A stretch of 64,000 bases of DNA from Spirochaeta sp. UBA5339 (GTDB lineage Bacteria > Spirochaetota > Spirochaetia > DSM-2461): contig DHQL01000018.1 in assembly GCA_002408085.1 (NCBI GenBank), forward strand, positions 159,913 through 223,912, written 5' to 3'. The position numbers were made by a program, and so were the translations under genes. The first letter of the stretch is position 1. Every line of letters starts with the position of its first letter. Below the pieces are notes generated by a model. The model did not search any database, was not told the DNA's origin, and was given only the letters and a program-made list of their open reading frames with translations. Below, piece by piece: positions 16,670-25,497 of this stretch.

Positions 16670-17893
16670 TTACCAGCCAACCTGGAACATAACTCCGTAC
16701 TTGATTCCGTGCTCATCGTATCCGTCGATCAGAACAGCTTCATCGGCAATGTCACCGTGTGCGTATGTCATGTAGAACATGATGATGGGATCGCTGAATA
16801 CAGAGCTTCCTGTGTCCAGAGTCATTGTGGGAGCCAGGGTAACTCTGTTCATAAATGTGTGCTCTTCAGTTTCAAAGTTCATGAAGTGGTCGAAACCATA
16901 CTCGAACATAAGACCGAAGTTGCTTGTGAAAGAGTAGAAGGGTCTGATGGCAACTGTGTTCCAGATACCGTCAGAATCAACATTCTGGTTTCCTCTTGCT
17001 TCTGTCATGGCAGCAGCCTTGAGGCTCCATGCATCACTCAGAGTAGCTCCACCCTGGAAACCGGCACCGGCTCTGTAGGCATCAGTGTCTGCATCTGACC
17101 ATTCGAAGTTACCAACACCTGTTCCGAAGTCATAGTAACCGAAGAACTGAGAATCACCTTCTGCGAAACCAAGGAAGCTGTCCATGCCGTAGGAGGCTTC
17201 GAGGATAGCACCGTAGTTGTTACCGTCAGCACTTGTAGCGATCTGGGGAGCAATCTTGAAAGAAAGAGTACCGGGCCCTGCGTTGAAGTGGGGTCTGAGA
17301 ACGAAAGAGTGGATTGTTCCATTACGGTCAACAATTTCACCCTCATCTGTTTCATCACTGTAACCCATCATATAGGCCAGGCTGAGATTTCCGGCAGAAC
17401 CCATGGAGATACCATCAACACCAACACCATGAGCATTGGACATATCGTTGATGTAGTAATCGTAGAGTCCCATACCGATAGAATCGTGATATCTGTTACC
17501 GGCCCATACAACCAGGTCGCTGTCGTTCCAGCCAAGCTGCAGGTAAGCTTCGGGAAGAACAAATCCGTTTCCGGGCATGTCCAGACCATTCCAGCCGATT
17601 GCGTAGCTGTCAAAGGTAAGAGCAAATCTGGTGTTCATTGCCCACCACATGTTTTCACCGACACCAACGTACTTGAGCAGGTGCTCAGAGTAGTTACCTT
17701 CGTTTCCGAGGCGAGACTGGTTGAAACCACCGTCTACTGTGAAGTGTCCGCCGCCGGCAACTGCTTCACCCTGTGCGTTACCAGCTACACCACCGCGAGC
17801 GTAACCATGGTAGCTGAAACCTGACTGGGGCGCATCCGCGAAAACCATTACAGGGATCAGACAAAGTGTAAGAAGAACAAGAATTCTTTTCAT
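16670..17893 (-). CDS. LamB/maltoporin-like outer-membrane porin
   Basis: 407 residues with a signal peptide cut after VFA (about residue 19). SRLGNEGNYSEHLLKY near residue 60 and VVWAGNRYHDSIGMGLYDYYIN near 127 match the conserved RLGNE and WAGNRYY...D-Y-Y elements of maltoporins; the chain alternates aromatic and glycine-rich strands and ends in GW, the aromatic C-terminus expected of a beta-barrel substrate for BamA. Likely a trimeric sugar-permeable channel. The gene stands alone; no sugar importer is adjacent. Confidence 0.82.
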   Translation of the reverse strand: MKRILVLLTLCLIPVMVFADAPQSGFSYHGYARGGVAGNAQGEAVAGGGHFTVDGGFNQSRLGNEGNYSEHLLKYVGVGENMWWAMNTRFALTFDSYAIGWNGLDMPGNGFVLPEAYLQLGWNDSDLVVWAGNRYHDSIGMGLYDYYINDMSNAHGVGVDGISMGSAGNLSLAYMMGYSDETDEGEIVDRNGTIHSFVLRPHFNAGPGTLSFKIAPQIATSADGNNYGAILEASYGMDSFLGFAEGDSQFFGYYDFGTGVGNFEWSDADTDAYRAGAGFQGGATLSDAWSLKAAAMTEARGNQNVDSDGIWNTVAIRPFYSFTSNFGLMFEYGFDHFMNFETEEHTFMNRVTLAPTMTLDTGSSVFSDPIIMFYMTYAHGDIADEAVLIDGYDEHGIKYGVMFQVGW

Positions 17894-18048
17894 TTGAAAA
17901 ACCTCATTTTTTCAGATTGTTTTGTTACGGTTAAGTTAAGGCCTGTCTGTGTCGGTGGTTTTAAGCGAAAAGATGCGTTTATAGCACAAATATGAAGAGC
18001 TGAAGGATATTATGAAGATAAGGGTAAGCAGGAATCATAAAATCTGCT

Positions 18049-18735
18049 CTACTCCTCCTCAATTACTCTGATAAGGGAGCTTCTATCCAGAATTACAGCG
18101 TTTTTCCCCTTGCACTCAAGAAGACCGTCCCGGGTCATGGCTGAAATTTCACGGCTCAGACTGGGCCGGGCTGCTCCCATAAGCTGGGCAAGCTCCTCCC
18201 GGGTGTACTGAAGATTCACTGTGTTCAGGCCCCGGCCTCCATCGAGCATCATAATATAGGCGGCAATCTTCTGCCTGAGTGACTTGAACTGAAAAAGACG
18301 GATTTTATCGGTCAGAAAACTGAGCTTGTCGCCGTTTTCCATCAGAAAGGCTCTCAGAAAGGAGGAAAACTCCCTCATAAGCATCAGAACCAGGTCTTCC
18401 GGCAGTTTCAGGATTTCACACTCTTCGGCGGCATCCAGGGTAACGGGCAGAACCCTGGCCGAGGAAAAGAGGATAGCCGTAGCGGCGGCGCAGGGAGCCT
18501 TTAATGTCTCCAGCCGGATCATCTTCCCTCCGGGAGCCGCCATGGATGCGGCGGCGCTTCCTTTCAGAATAAGAATCAGCTTTTCATAACTGTCCCCCTG
18601 AGAGGCGATTCGCCCCCCTTCAGGGACATTCTGGACCTTCAGAGAACTCTCTTCAAAGAAGTTCTGCAGATCAAGAATATCAACATCCCGGAACAGGGAA
18701 ATCTCCGACAGGGCAACCAGCTCCCCCCGGGTCAT
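18049..18735 (-). CDS. Crp/Fnr-family transcriptional regulator
   Basis: 228 residues: N-terminal cyclic-nucleotide-type beta-roll (EGGRIASQGDSYEKLILILKG), dimer helix, C-terminal winged helix-turn-helix YTREELAQLMGAARPSLSREISAM. The few cysteines do not form an FNR-type N-terminal cluster motif. The Ser-Arg recognition helix is typical of the HcpR/Dnr-like branch, and hcp is nearby, so it may be the hcp regulator; a haem or nucleotide ligand cannot be decided from sequence. Its ATG overlaps the mgsA stop (TGATG), so it is co-translated with mgsA. Confidence 0.87.
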   Translation of the reverse strand: MTRGELVALSEISLFRDVDILDLQNFFEESSLKVQNVPEGGRIASQGDSYEKLILILKGSAAASMAAPGGKMIRLETLKAPCAAATAILFSSARVLPVTLDAAEECEILKLPEDLVLMLMREFSSFLRAFLMENGDKLSFLTDKIRLFQFKSLRQKIAAYIMMLDGGRGLNTVNLQYTREELAQLMGAARPSLSREISAMTRDGLLECKGKNAVILDRSSLIRVIEEE

Positions 18736-19196
18736 CAGCCCATCCTGTTGATATAGGAGGAGTAGTCCTTCACCAGCGGCTGGTACTCCTTCCCTTCAAA
18801 GAGGGGGGAAGAGATCAGATAGTCAGCGGTAGCTCTGTTGTTGGCCACAGGCAGATTGTAGAGAACCGAGATTCTAAGGAGGGCTTTCACATCCACATCA
18901 TGAGGCTGGGGCTGCATGGGGTCCCAGAGGAAGATAAGAAGATCCACCTCGGAGTTGCAGATCATGGCTCCCAACTGCTGGTCCCCTCCCAGAGGGCCGG
19001 ACTTCAGCTTGATCAGATCCAGCTTGGCACCTCCCTCAAGGGCGGTCTTCTTATTAATGGCCTTCTCCACAAGCTTACCTGTAGTTCCGGTACAAACCAG
19101 TCTGTGTTTGCTTAAAAGCTCATAGTTCCACTCAACCCACTCGATCAGGTCTTCTTTTCTGTTATCATGGGCCACAAGGCCGATTGTTTTCTTCAA
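18735..19196 (-). CDS. mgsA: Methylglyoxal synthase
   Basis: 153 residues from a TTG start (TAAGGAT 7 nt upstream). IGLVAHDNRKEDL, GTTGKLVE, LKSGPLGGDQQLGA and FLWDPMQPQPHDVDVKALLR are the diagnostic phosphate-binding and catalytic segments (catalytic Asp in the GGDQQ to DVDVK stretch). It turns dihydroxyacetone phosphate into methylglyoxal, a bypass of lower glycolysis under phosphate limitation. It is the first gene of a two-gene operon with a Crp/Fnr regulator, an unusual pairing. Confidence 0.96.
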   Translation of the reverse strand: MKKTIGLVAHDNRKEDLIEWVEWNYELLSKHRLVCTGTTGKLVEKAINKKTALEGGAKLDLIKLKSGPLGGDQQLGAMICNSEVDLLIFLWDPMQPQPHDVDVKALLRISVLYNLPVANNRATADYLISSPLFEGKEYQPLVKDYSSYINRMG

Positions 19197-19333
19197 TTTA
19201 ATATCCTTATCAGATTATATTTTCACATCCCATTCTAAACATCCTGATCCATAGATTCCAGATTATTTGATAAAAGATCATTCTATTGCGCAGATTGCAA
19301 CAACCCGTCCTTTTTATTTCACCGCTCCAAGAC

Positions 19334-19361
19334 TTGAATTCCCCCCTGATCGGGTTATACT
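19334..19361 (+). promoter_or_regulatory. Sigma-70-type promoter of ilvD
   Basis: TTGAAT (19334-19339), 16-nt spacer, TATACT (19356-19361); the ilvD ATG lies 58 nt downstream. The leader is too short for a T-box or leucine-type attenuator. Confidence 0.6.
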
Positions 19362-19418
19362 TGCCCTTACAGATTGAAAAGAAAACGGGGAATCAACCCT
19401 TAAAACAGGAGAAAGTAT

Positions 19419-21266
19419 ATGGCCGGTAAATGGAGAAGTTCGGAAACCAAAAACGGACGCCGCATGGCGGGAGCCAGAAGCCTCTGGCGTGCAAACGGAA
19501 TGACTGAGGAGCAGATGGACAAACCTGTCATCGCCGTGGTCAACTCATTCACTCAGTTTGTTCCCGGTCATGTACACCTTCATGAAATCGGACAGATGGT
19601 TAAGGGTTTCATCGAAGAGAAAGGCTGTTTTGCCGCCGAGTTTAATACAATCGCCATCGATGACGGAATAGCCATGGGTCATGACGGAATGCTCTACTCC
19701 CTCCCCTCCCGGGAGGTAATCGCCGACAGCGTGGAGTATATGTGCAATGCCCACAAGGCAGACGCCATGATCTGTATTTCCAACTGCGACAAGATCACCC
19801 CGGGTATGCTGATTGCCGCCATGCGCCTGAACATCCCCGCCATCTTTGTTTCCGGGGGCCCCATGGAGGCCGGACGCCTTCAGGACGGCAAGGGACTGGA
19901 CCTGATCGATGCCATGGTTATGGGCGCAGACAAAACAATTCCCGATGCCCTGGTACAGCAGGTTGAACAGAACGCCTGCCCCACCTGCGGTTCCTGTTCC
20001 GGTATGTTCACCGCCAACTCAATGAACTGCCTTGTTGAAGCCCTGGGTATGGGACTTCCCGGCAACGGTACAACTCTGGCCACTCACAAGAACCGCCTGA
20101 ACCTCTTTAAAAAGGCTACGGATATCATTGTCAGAAACACCTACGCCTACTATCAGGACGGAGACGACTCGGTTCTTCCCCGTTCCATCGCCACCATGGA
20201 CGCCTTTAAAAATGCCATGAGTCTGGATATAGCCATGGGAGGCTCCACCAACACGGTTCTTCACATCCTTGCGGTAGCCCGTGCTGCAGGAGTGAATTTC
20301 ACCATGGATCAGATCAACGACCTCTCCCTGCAGGTTCCCTGTCTGAGCAAGGTCGCTCCAAACTCTGCCAAGTACCATATCGAAGATGTCCACCGGGCCG
20401 GCGGAATCGTCGGTATCCTGGGAGAGCTGGACCGGATGAACCTTCTGAATACCTCAACCAGCCATGTAGCCGGAGGTTCCCTGGGTGATGTCCTTGATGG
20501 ATACGATATTATGAGAGAGGGCTGCACCGGGGAAATAAAGAAATTCTATAAGGCCTCTCCGGGCTATAAGAAGTGCCTGGTTATGGGGGGACAGGAGAAC
20601 TACTACAAGGAACTGGACACCGACCGCGCCGAAGGCTGTATCCGTGACGGTGAGCACTGCTACACCAAAGACGGAGGCCTGGGGGTACTGAAGGGAAATA
20701 TCGCCCTGGACGGCTGTATCGTAAAAACCGCCGGTGTTGATCCCTCCATCTTCAAGTTTACCGGTCCCGCCAAGGTCTACTACTCACAGGACGCCGCCTG
20801 CGACGCCATTCTGGACGGCAAGATTGTTGCCGGAGATGTTGTTGTTATCCGCTACGAAGGACCCAAGGGTGGGCCTGGTATGCAGGAGATGCTCTATCCC
20901 ACCTCCTACCTGAAGTCCATGCACCTGGGCAAGGAGTGCGCCCTGATCACTGACGGACGTTTCTCGGGAGGTACATCGGGACTCTCCATCGGCCATGTCT
21001 CACCCGAGGCAGCTGCCGGCGGAGCCATCGGCCTGATAAAGGACGGAGATACCATAGAGATCGATATTCCCGCCAGAAAGATCAATGTTCTTGTGTCCGA
21101 TGAAGAGATGGCCGCAAGACGAAAAGAAGAGGAAGCCAAGGGCGATGATGCCTGGAAGCCCGTCGGTAGGGGACGTGTTGTAAGCCAGGCCCTTAAGGCC
21201 TACGCTCTTTTGGCTGCTTCGGCCGACAAGGGAGCCATCCGTGTTCTTCCCGGAGAGGAGATCTGA
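19419..21266 (+). CDS. ilvD: Dihydroxy-acid dehydratase
   Basis: 615 residues, ATG after ACAGGAGAAAG. Iron-sulfur cysteines occur in ISNCDKITPGM and NACPTCGSCSGMF (about 185-197); LALGGSTN-type motif appears as AMGGSTNTVLH, and the C-terminal swivel domain carries GRFSGGTSGLSIGHVSPEAA. Catalyses the third common step of branched-chain amino acid synthesis with an oxygen-labile cluster. It is the long (about 610) form. The only linked gene is a small TM1266-type protein 4 nt downstream; no other ilv or leu genes are here. Confidence 0.96.
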   Translation: MAGKWRSSETKNGRRMAGARSLWRANGMTEEQMDKPVIAVVNSFTQFVPGHVHLHEIGQMVKGFIEEKGCFAAEFNTIAIDDGIAMGHDGMLYSLPSREVIADSVEYMCNAHKADAMICISNCDKITPGMLIAAMRLNIPAIFVSGGPMEAGRLQDGKGLDLIDAMVMGADKTIPDALVQQVEQNACPTCGSCSGMFTANSMNCLVEALGMGLPGNGTTLATHKNRLNLFKKATDIIVRNTYAYYQDGDDSVLPRSIATMDAFKNAMSLDIAMGGSTNTVLHILAVARAAGVNFTMDQINDLSLQVPCLSKVAPNSAKYHIEDVHRAGGIVGILGELDRMNLLNTSTSHVAGGSLGDVLDGYDIMREGCTGEIKKFYKASPGYKKCLVMGGQENYYKELDTDRAEGCIRDGEHCYTKDGGLGVLKGNIALDGCIVKTAGVDPSIFKFTGPAKVYYSQDAACDAILDGKIVAGDVVVIRYEGPKGGPGMQEMLYPTSYLKSMHLGKECALITDGRFSGGTSGLSIGHVSPEAAAGGAIGLIKDGDTIEIDIPARKINVLVSDEEMAARRKEEEAKGDDAWKPVGRGRVVSQALKAYALLAASADKGAIRVLPGEEI

Positions 21267-21270
21267 TCCC

Positions 21271-21525
21271 ATGGATAAACGATACGGATTTGTGGGCATC
21301 ACCATCGAAAACAGGGACGACCATGCCCTACAGGTGCAGAAGGTTCTCTCGGAGTACTCGGATATAATTCTGGGCCGGATGGGACTGCCCCATCTGGATG
21401 ACAACCGGATTGCCGTTATCACCCTGATTGTCCAGTCCTCCACAGATGAGCTGGGAGGGCTGACGGGCAAGCTGGGACGGATTCCCGGAGTTTCCGTTAA
21501 ATCGGGACTGACCAAGGTGGTCTGA
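21271..21525 (+). CDS. TM1266-type small ACT-like regulator
   Basis: 84 residues, ATG at 21271 with GGAGAGGAG about 10 nt upstream inside the end of ilvD. The pattern RYGFVGITIENRDDHALQV, DIILGRMGLP, LTGKLGRIPGVSVKSG closely follows the TM1266 family, annotated as putative regulator of the iron-only hydrogenase system and structurally ACT-like. Here it is joined to ilvD rather than to hydrogenase maturation genes. An ACT-like partner for a branched-chain enzyme would be plausible, but this is inference. Confidence 0.85.
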   Translation: MDKRYGFVGITIENRDDHALQVQKVLSEYSDIILGRMGLPHLDDNRIAVITLIVQSSTDELGGLTGKLGRIPGVSVKSGLTKVV

Positions 21526-21572
21526 CCCCTTCAATACAGGTCCGGGGCTTTAATCCCCATCATCGGGGCAAT

Positions 21573-21608
21573 AAAAAAGCCGATCCTCTCTCAGGACCGG
21601 CTTTTTTT
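21573..21608. terminator. Terminator after the ilvD operon
   Basis: AAAAAAGCCG (21573-21582) pairs with CGGCTTTTTT (21599-21608), with additional TCCT/AGGA pairing inside. T7 follows on the + strand; the A-run lets it also end slyD transcription from the other strand. Confidence 0.85.
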
Positions 21609-21647
21609 ATCGGCACTCTATTCATTAGATTGCCGGATGGTTCAGGA

Positions 21648-22244
21648 TCAGTGGTTTCCGCAGCCGCAGCCGCCTTCTCCGTGTCCATGACCTTCACCAC
21701 CGCAGCAGTTGCCGTCGCCGTGACCTTCACCGCCGCATCCGCAGCCTTCGCCCTCACCATGTCCGTGCCCGCCGCAGCAGCCGCTTCCCTTGGTAAGTCT
21801 GTCGATCTCTTCCTGAGAGGCAGGACGGGAAGAGAGGAGTTTTCCTGCAAACTGCATCTTCTCACCGGCCAGGGGGTGGTTGGCATCGAGGGTGATCTTG
21901 TCCCCTTCGATGGACTTTACGGTCATCAGCTTGTTGCCTTCGGGGGTATGAGCCTCAATGATGATCCCTACAGTGAGCTCGTCGGCGGCACCGTGAAAGT
22001 CCTTTGCTGAAACTTCCATAACACTCTCTTCATCTCTGAGGCCATACATGTCGGCAGGGTCCAGAACCACATCGAATTCACTTCCCTCGGTGACACCTGT
22101 CAGAGCCTTTTCGATTCCGGGAACAATCATTCCCAGACCCTCGATATAGCTCAGAGCTCCGCTGTGTTCGGAGCTGTCGATAAGAGAACCGTCTTCCCTT
22201 TTCAGGGTAAATTCAGCAGAAATGCTGTTTTTAACATCACTCAT
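21648..22244 (-). CDS. slyD: SlyD-type FKBP peptidyl-prolyl isomerase
   Basis: 198 residues. FKBP core with IF (insert-in-flap) domain: EFTLKREDGSLIDSS, GLGMIVPGIEKALTGVTEGSEF, and AHTPEGNKLMTVKSI. The last 46 residues (153-198) are an extreme Gly/His/Cys tail with 8 Cys and 6 His, including four CC or CGC pairs, the metal-binding tail known from E. coli SlyD, where it handles nickel for hydrogenase. Acts as cytoplasmic chaperone and isomerase. Monocistronic; no nickel enzyme lies in the window. Confidence 0.93.
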   Translation of the reverse strand: MSDVKNSISAEFTLKREDGSLIDSSEHSGALSYIEGLGMIVPGIEKALTGVTEGSEFDVVLDPADMYGLRDEESVMEVSAKDFHGAADELTVGIIIEAHTPEGNKLMTVKSIEGDKITLDANHPLAGEKMQFAGKLLSSRPASQEEIDRLTKGSGCCGGHGHGEGEGCGCGGEGHGDGNCCGGEGHGHGEGGCGCGNH

Positions 22245-22356
22245 ATGTGTATAACTTCCTTATTTAATAGAGCCGAACCATAGGGTCTGAGGGCTCCCGA
22301 AATAATCTCAAGTACAATAATATAGAGCAAAGTCTGGTAAAAGAACAGTTTATATG

Positions 22357-22380
22357 CCCCGATTAAGGGGTATTTTTTTT
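22357..22380 (+). terminator. Possible intrinsic terminator without an obvious upstream gene
   Basis: CCCC-GATTAA-GGGG followed by TATTTTTTTT on the + strand, in the 256-nt gap between slyD and the pentapeptide-repeat gene. The upstream 90 nt contain no credible ORF; a short RNA or a leader attenuator is possible. The same gap holds TTGACA (about 22407) and TATAAT (about 22427) elements just before the next gene, but at an untypical 14-nt spacing. Confidence 0.4.
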
Positions 22381-22500
22381 AATTTTATCATTATTGAACC
22401 TGTCTTTGACATTGCCATTGATATCTATAATCCTATACAATCGCACCGTCGACGGGGATTATCCCCCCGAATGACATGACATAGGAGAGAAGGACCCTTT

Positions 22501-23175
22501 ATGACACTTGGTGAACAGCCTAAATTTGTCGGAAACGAACGGCAACTTAAAATTCTGCAGAAAGCTCTGGAAGAGGATAATATCCTTATCTGGAATAAAT
22601 TCAATAACAGCAACGGACCGCGGTTCAAAGCCAATCTGAAGGGTATCAATCTTTCCGGCCTGGAACTGAAGGAGATCAATTTCTCCCGGGCCAATCTAAG
22701 CGGTGCCAACCTCTACGGTACCGACCTCCGCTTTGCAAAACTGGATGAAGCAGACCTTTCCGGAGCCACTCTGGAAAGCGCCGATCTCCGCAATGCCAAT
22801 CTTAACGATGCAAACCTCTCTAAAACAAGACTTAAGGACGCAAACCTCTCCCGCTCAAGACTGGGCAGAGTCAACCTGGACAGCGCCGATCTGGAAGGGG
22901 CCGACATGAGCGAAGCCTCTCTTACCGGAGCCGTTATCAAGCCCGAAAAACTGGCGAAGGTTAAAATATCCAAGGCAAAACTCCCCGGCAAGATCAAGGT
23001 CAAATCCAAGACCGATCTCTCCACCGCTCCCCCCTGGATGAAGGCGAAGCTGGAAGAGGAAGAGCGCAAAGCCTACCGGATCAAGAAAGAGAAGGAAGAA
23101 GCAGAGGAGTTTGAGAGAAAGGCACTTCGCCGTCTCGGCATCAAGCGCCCTTCCAACTGGAAAAAAGAGGACTGA
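22501..23175 (+). CDS. Pentapeptide-repeat protein
   Basis: 224 residues. From about residue 48 to 145 the chain is built of A(D/N)LSX-type pentads (ANLSGANLYG, ADLSGATLES, ANLNDANLSK, ADLEGADMSE), forming a right-handed quadrilateral beta-helix. An unusual basic stretch (about 150-175) and a Lys/Glu-rich helical tail ending GIKRPSNWKKED follow. No signal peptide, so cytoplasmic. Pentapeptide proteins include DNA mimics such as Qnr/MfpA and many of unknown role; nothing in the context picks one. Confidence 0.9.
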   Translation: MTLGEQPKFVGNERQLKILQKALEEDNILIWNKFNNSNGPRFKANLKGINLSGLELKEINFSRANLSGANLYGTDLRFAKLDEADLSGATLESADLRNANLNDANLSKTRLKDANLSRSRLGRVNLDSADLEGADMSEASLTGAVIKPEKLAKVKISKAKLPGKIKVKSKTDLSTAPPWMKAKLEEEERKAYRIKKEKEEAEEFERKALRRLGIKRPSNWKKED

Positions 23176-23196
23176 CCCTCTTTTCCTGAAAACTGA

Positions 23197-24009
23197 CTAT
23201 CCCAGAGCCACATCAAGGGTCATCATAACGGCAAAGCCGACCATGGCCCCCAGTGTGGCAATGTCCGTATTCCCGGACCCCTGTGATTCGGGAATGGCCT
23301 CTTCAACAACCACAAAGATCATTGCCCCCGCCGCAAAGGCAAGAGCATAGGGCAGAATCGGGCGCAGCAGCAGCACAAGGGCCGCCCCGAGAACACCCGC
23401 AAGGGGTTCCACCATCCCGGAAAACTGACCATACACAAAGGACTTTGTTCTGCTCAGTCCCTCCCGTCTCAAGGGGATGGATACAGCCGCTCCCTCGGGA
23501 AAGTTCTGAATACCGATACCAATGGCCAAGGCAACTGCTCCCGCCATTGAAGCAGAGGGTATTCCCGCAGCCACCGCGCCGAAGGCGACACCTACGGCCA
23601 GACCTTCGGGTATATTATGGAGGGTAATGGCCAGGGTCAGAAGAACACTCTTCTGCCAGCCGGTCTTCACACCCTCCGCCTTGTCAATGGAAAGTCCCGG
23701 ATGAAGGTGAGGCAGAAGCCGGTCCACCAGTCTCAGAAAGACTCCTCCTGCCAGAAACCCGATAACCGGGGGAACCCAGGAAATCATCCCCATCTGCTCG
23801 GCCATATCAATAGAGGGAGCCAGAAGGGACCAGAAACTGGCGGCAATCATCACCCCTGCAGCGAATCCCAGCATTCCATCCAGGACCTTTCTATTAATTG
23901 TTTTAAAGAAAAACACCATTGCCGCCCCCAGGGCCGTCACAAAATATGTAAACAGGGTTGCTATCAGAGCCTGAACCACCGGTGAAAATCCTGATATCCA
24001 TTCAATCAT
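23197..24009 (-). CDS. ZIP-family divalent metal transporter
   Basis: 270 residues, about eight hydrophobic helices. Helix IV carries HNIPEGLAVGVAFG and helix V GIGIQNFPEGAAVSIPLR, the ZIP metal-site signature with His/Asn/Pro/Glu. Resembles ZupT/GufA-type zinc-iron importers. Transcribed divergently from a metallophosphoesterase gene across 153 nt. Confidence 0.92.
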   Translation of the reverse strand: MIEWISGFSPVVQALIATLFTYFVTALGAAMVFFFKTINRKVLDGMLGFAAGVMIAASFWSLLAPSIDMAEQMGMISWVPPVIGFLAGGVFLRLVDRLLPHLHPGLSIDKAEGVKTGWQKSVLLTLAITLHNIPEGLAVGVAFGAVAAGIPSASMAGAVALAIGIGIQNFPEGAAVSIPLRREGLSRTKSFVYGQFSGMVEPLAGVLGAALVLLLRPILPYALAFAAGAMIFVVVEEAIPESQGSGNTDIATLGAMVGFAVMMTLDVALG

Positions 24010-24162
24010 ACAAATCTCCTTAAATAAAAAATATCGATCATATGCGGTCCGAATGCCAGAAACTTAAGATCATGCCGAGGTGCAGCAGAAAAAAAGGATT
24101 TCAATTGAAGATTTTTCATCCCTGTAGTACTGTTTTTGAAAGTCAGAATCAGGAGGAAGGGG

Positions 24163-24903
24163 ATGCTCAAAATTGCACAGATTTCAGACAGCCACATATC
24201 AATGGACCAGCAGTATCCGGAGTTTTTCAAAGCAAAGGACCAGCTGCAGAGGGTATTAGAAGAGATCTGCCGGGGTGATTACGATCTGATTATACACACC
24301 GGTGATGTCAGTTTTCCTGATGCCTCCGAAGAAGCCTACCTGTGGGTCCGGGATGAGCTGGACAAAACCGGTCTCCCCTATCTGATAACTCCGGGAAACC
24401 ATGATGATCCCGTCCTGCTGTCCGGGATTTTCAACCTGAAGGACCGGGCTCCCAGGGTAATCCTGACAGGTGCTGTTGCCTCTAAAGGGCAGTCCCTGCT
24501 CTTTCTGGACAGCTCATCTGAACGCCTCAGTATAAAACAGGCCTCATGGCTGAAAAGGGAGATAGAGTCCCAGAAAGACCAGCTGATCCTCTTTCAGCAC
24601 CACCCGCCCTGCCTTTGCGGCATAAATGTAATGGATACTAAATATCCCTACAGAACCCCCGATTTCTTCCAGAAAACAATAGCTGACACCGGCAGAAAAA
24701 TGCTGGTCTTCGCCGGCCACTACCATACGGAAAAAGAGGTCCGGCCCGATGATAATCTGCAGGTCTATCTCTGCCCTCCTCCCATAGGCTCCATCTCTCC
24801 TGTAGCAGACAACTTTGAAACCGTTGACACCAGATCAGCATGGAGGGAGATAAGAGTGGAGAATCAGAAAATGATCGATACAAGATGCCACTATATAGAG
24901 TGA
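24163..24903 (+). CDS. Calcineurin-like phosphoesterase (CpdA-like)
   Basis: 246 residues from the ATG at 24163, preceded by AGGAGGAAGGGG. Motifs in order: AQISDSHIS, IIHTGDVSF, TPGNHDDP, LFQHHPPCL and FAGHYHTE, the five metal-binding blocks of class III cyclic-nucleotide phosphodiesterases such as CpdA. It probably hydrolyses cAMP or another phosphodiester in the cytoplasm; a cAMP role would suit the Crp/Fnr-family regulator in this region, but that link is speculative. Confidence 0.88.
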   Translation: MLKIAQISDSHISMDQQYPEFFKAKDQLQRVLEEICRGDYDLIIHTGDVSFPDASEEAYLWVRDELDKTGLPYLITPGNHDDPVLLSGIFNLKDRAPRVILTGAVASKGQSLLFLDSSSERLSIKQASWLKREIESQKDQLILFQHHPPCLCGINVMDTKYPYRTPDFFQKTIADTGRKMLVFAGHYHTEKEVRPDDNLQVYLCPPPIGSISPVADNFETVDTRSAWREIRVENQKMIDTRCHYIE

Positions 24904-24990
24904 ATTTCCTCTGAATTATGGAAAAAAGAGCCTTTTTCGTCTAGATTGAAGATAGAGCCGTTTTTTTTCGGTATACAAGGAGTTATCTAG

Positions 24991-25467
24991 ATGAAGAAAG
25001 TTCTTTTAACAGTTCTTATGCTGTCCATTCTCGTACCTGCGTCCCTTTTTGCGGCAAGTCCCAAAGACGAGGAAGTATACGAAGCGACAGTTGCGGTTCT
25101 GTCTGTATTCGGTATGGTTTTTATGTCATCCATGTTCGGAACAGCCCCCGAGGGTGTGGATATGGACATGAATATGGAAACCGGCTATGCCAAGATGGTT
25201 TTTGATGATTTTGATGTAGATGGTTTTATGGGCGGAATGTCCGAAATGATGGAAGCCTCCGAAGAAGAGATAGTCTTCGGTTTTACCGGTATGGACGGAA
25301 CCATTGAAGTCACCCCCGAAGGAGATCTGAATCTGGATGTAGATCTGGACGGAGGGAATGTCAATAATCTTAAGATGGCTTCTCAGGGTGAGGATATCGT
25401 CTCCATCCAGGCAAATGGAAAGTCCTACAACCACCTTGCCGAAATGCTGATGACTGAAGGCGAATAA
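24991..25467 (+). CDS. Secreted Met/Asp-rich protein of unknown function
   Basis: 158 residues; AAGGAG about 8 nt before ATG. Clean signal peptide cleaved after LFA (about residue 21). The mature part is acidic and rich in Met and Asp, with GVDMDMNMETGYAKMVFDDF and GFMGGMSEMMEASEEE, then strands typical of a small beta domain (TGMDGTIEVTPEGDLNLDVD). I do not recognise a family. Met/Asp clusters could bind copper or calcium, but equally could be a surface-protein feature. Confidence 0.75.
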   Translation: MKKVLLTVLMLSILVPASLFAASPKDEEVYEATVAVLSVFGMVFMSSMFGTAPEGVDMDMNMETGYAKMVFDDFDVDGFMGGMSEMMEASEEEIVFGFTGMDGTIEVTPEGDLNLDVDLDGGNVNNLKMASQGEDIVSIQANGKSYNHLAEMLMTEGE

Positions 25468-25497
25468 GGCCTTTATCCTTCTGTAACAGGAAGCCGG

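Noticed and set aside
22245..22500. Small RNA gene between slyD and the pentapeptide-repeat gene
   Set aside because: A hairpin with T-run exists, but no promoter with normal spacing or conserved structure could be shown; listed only as a possible terminator.
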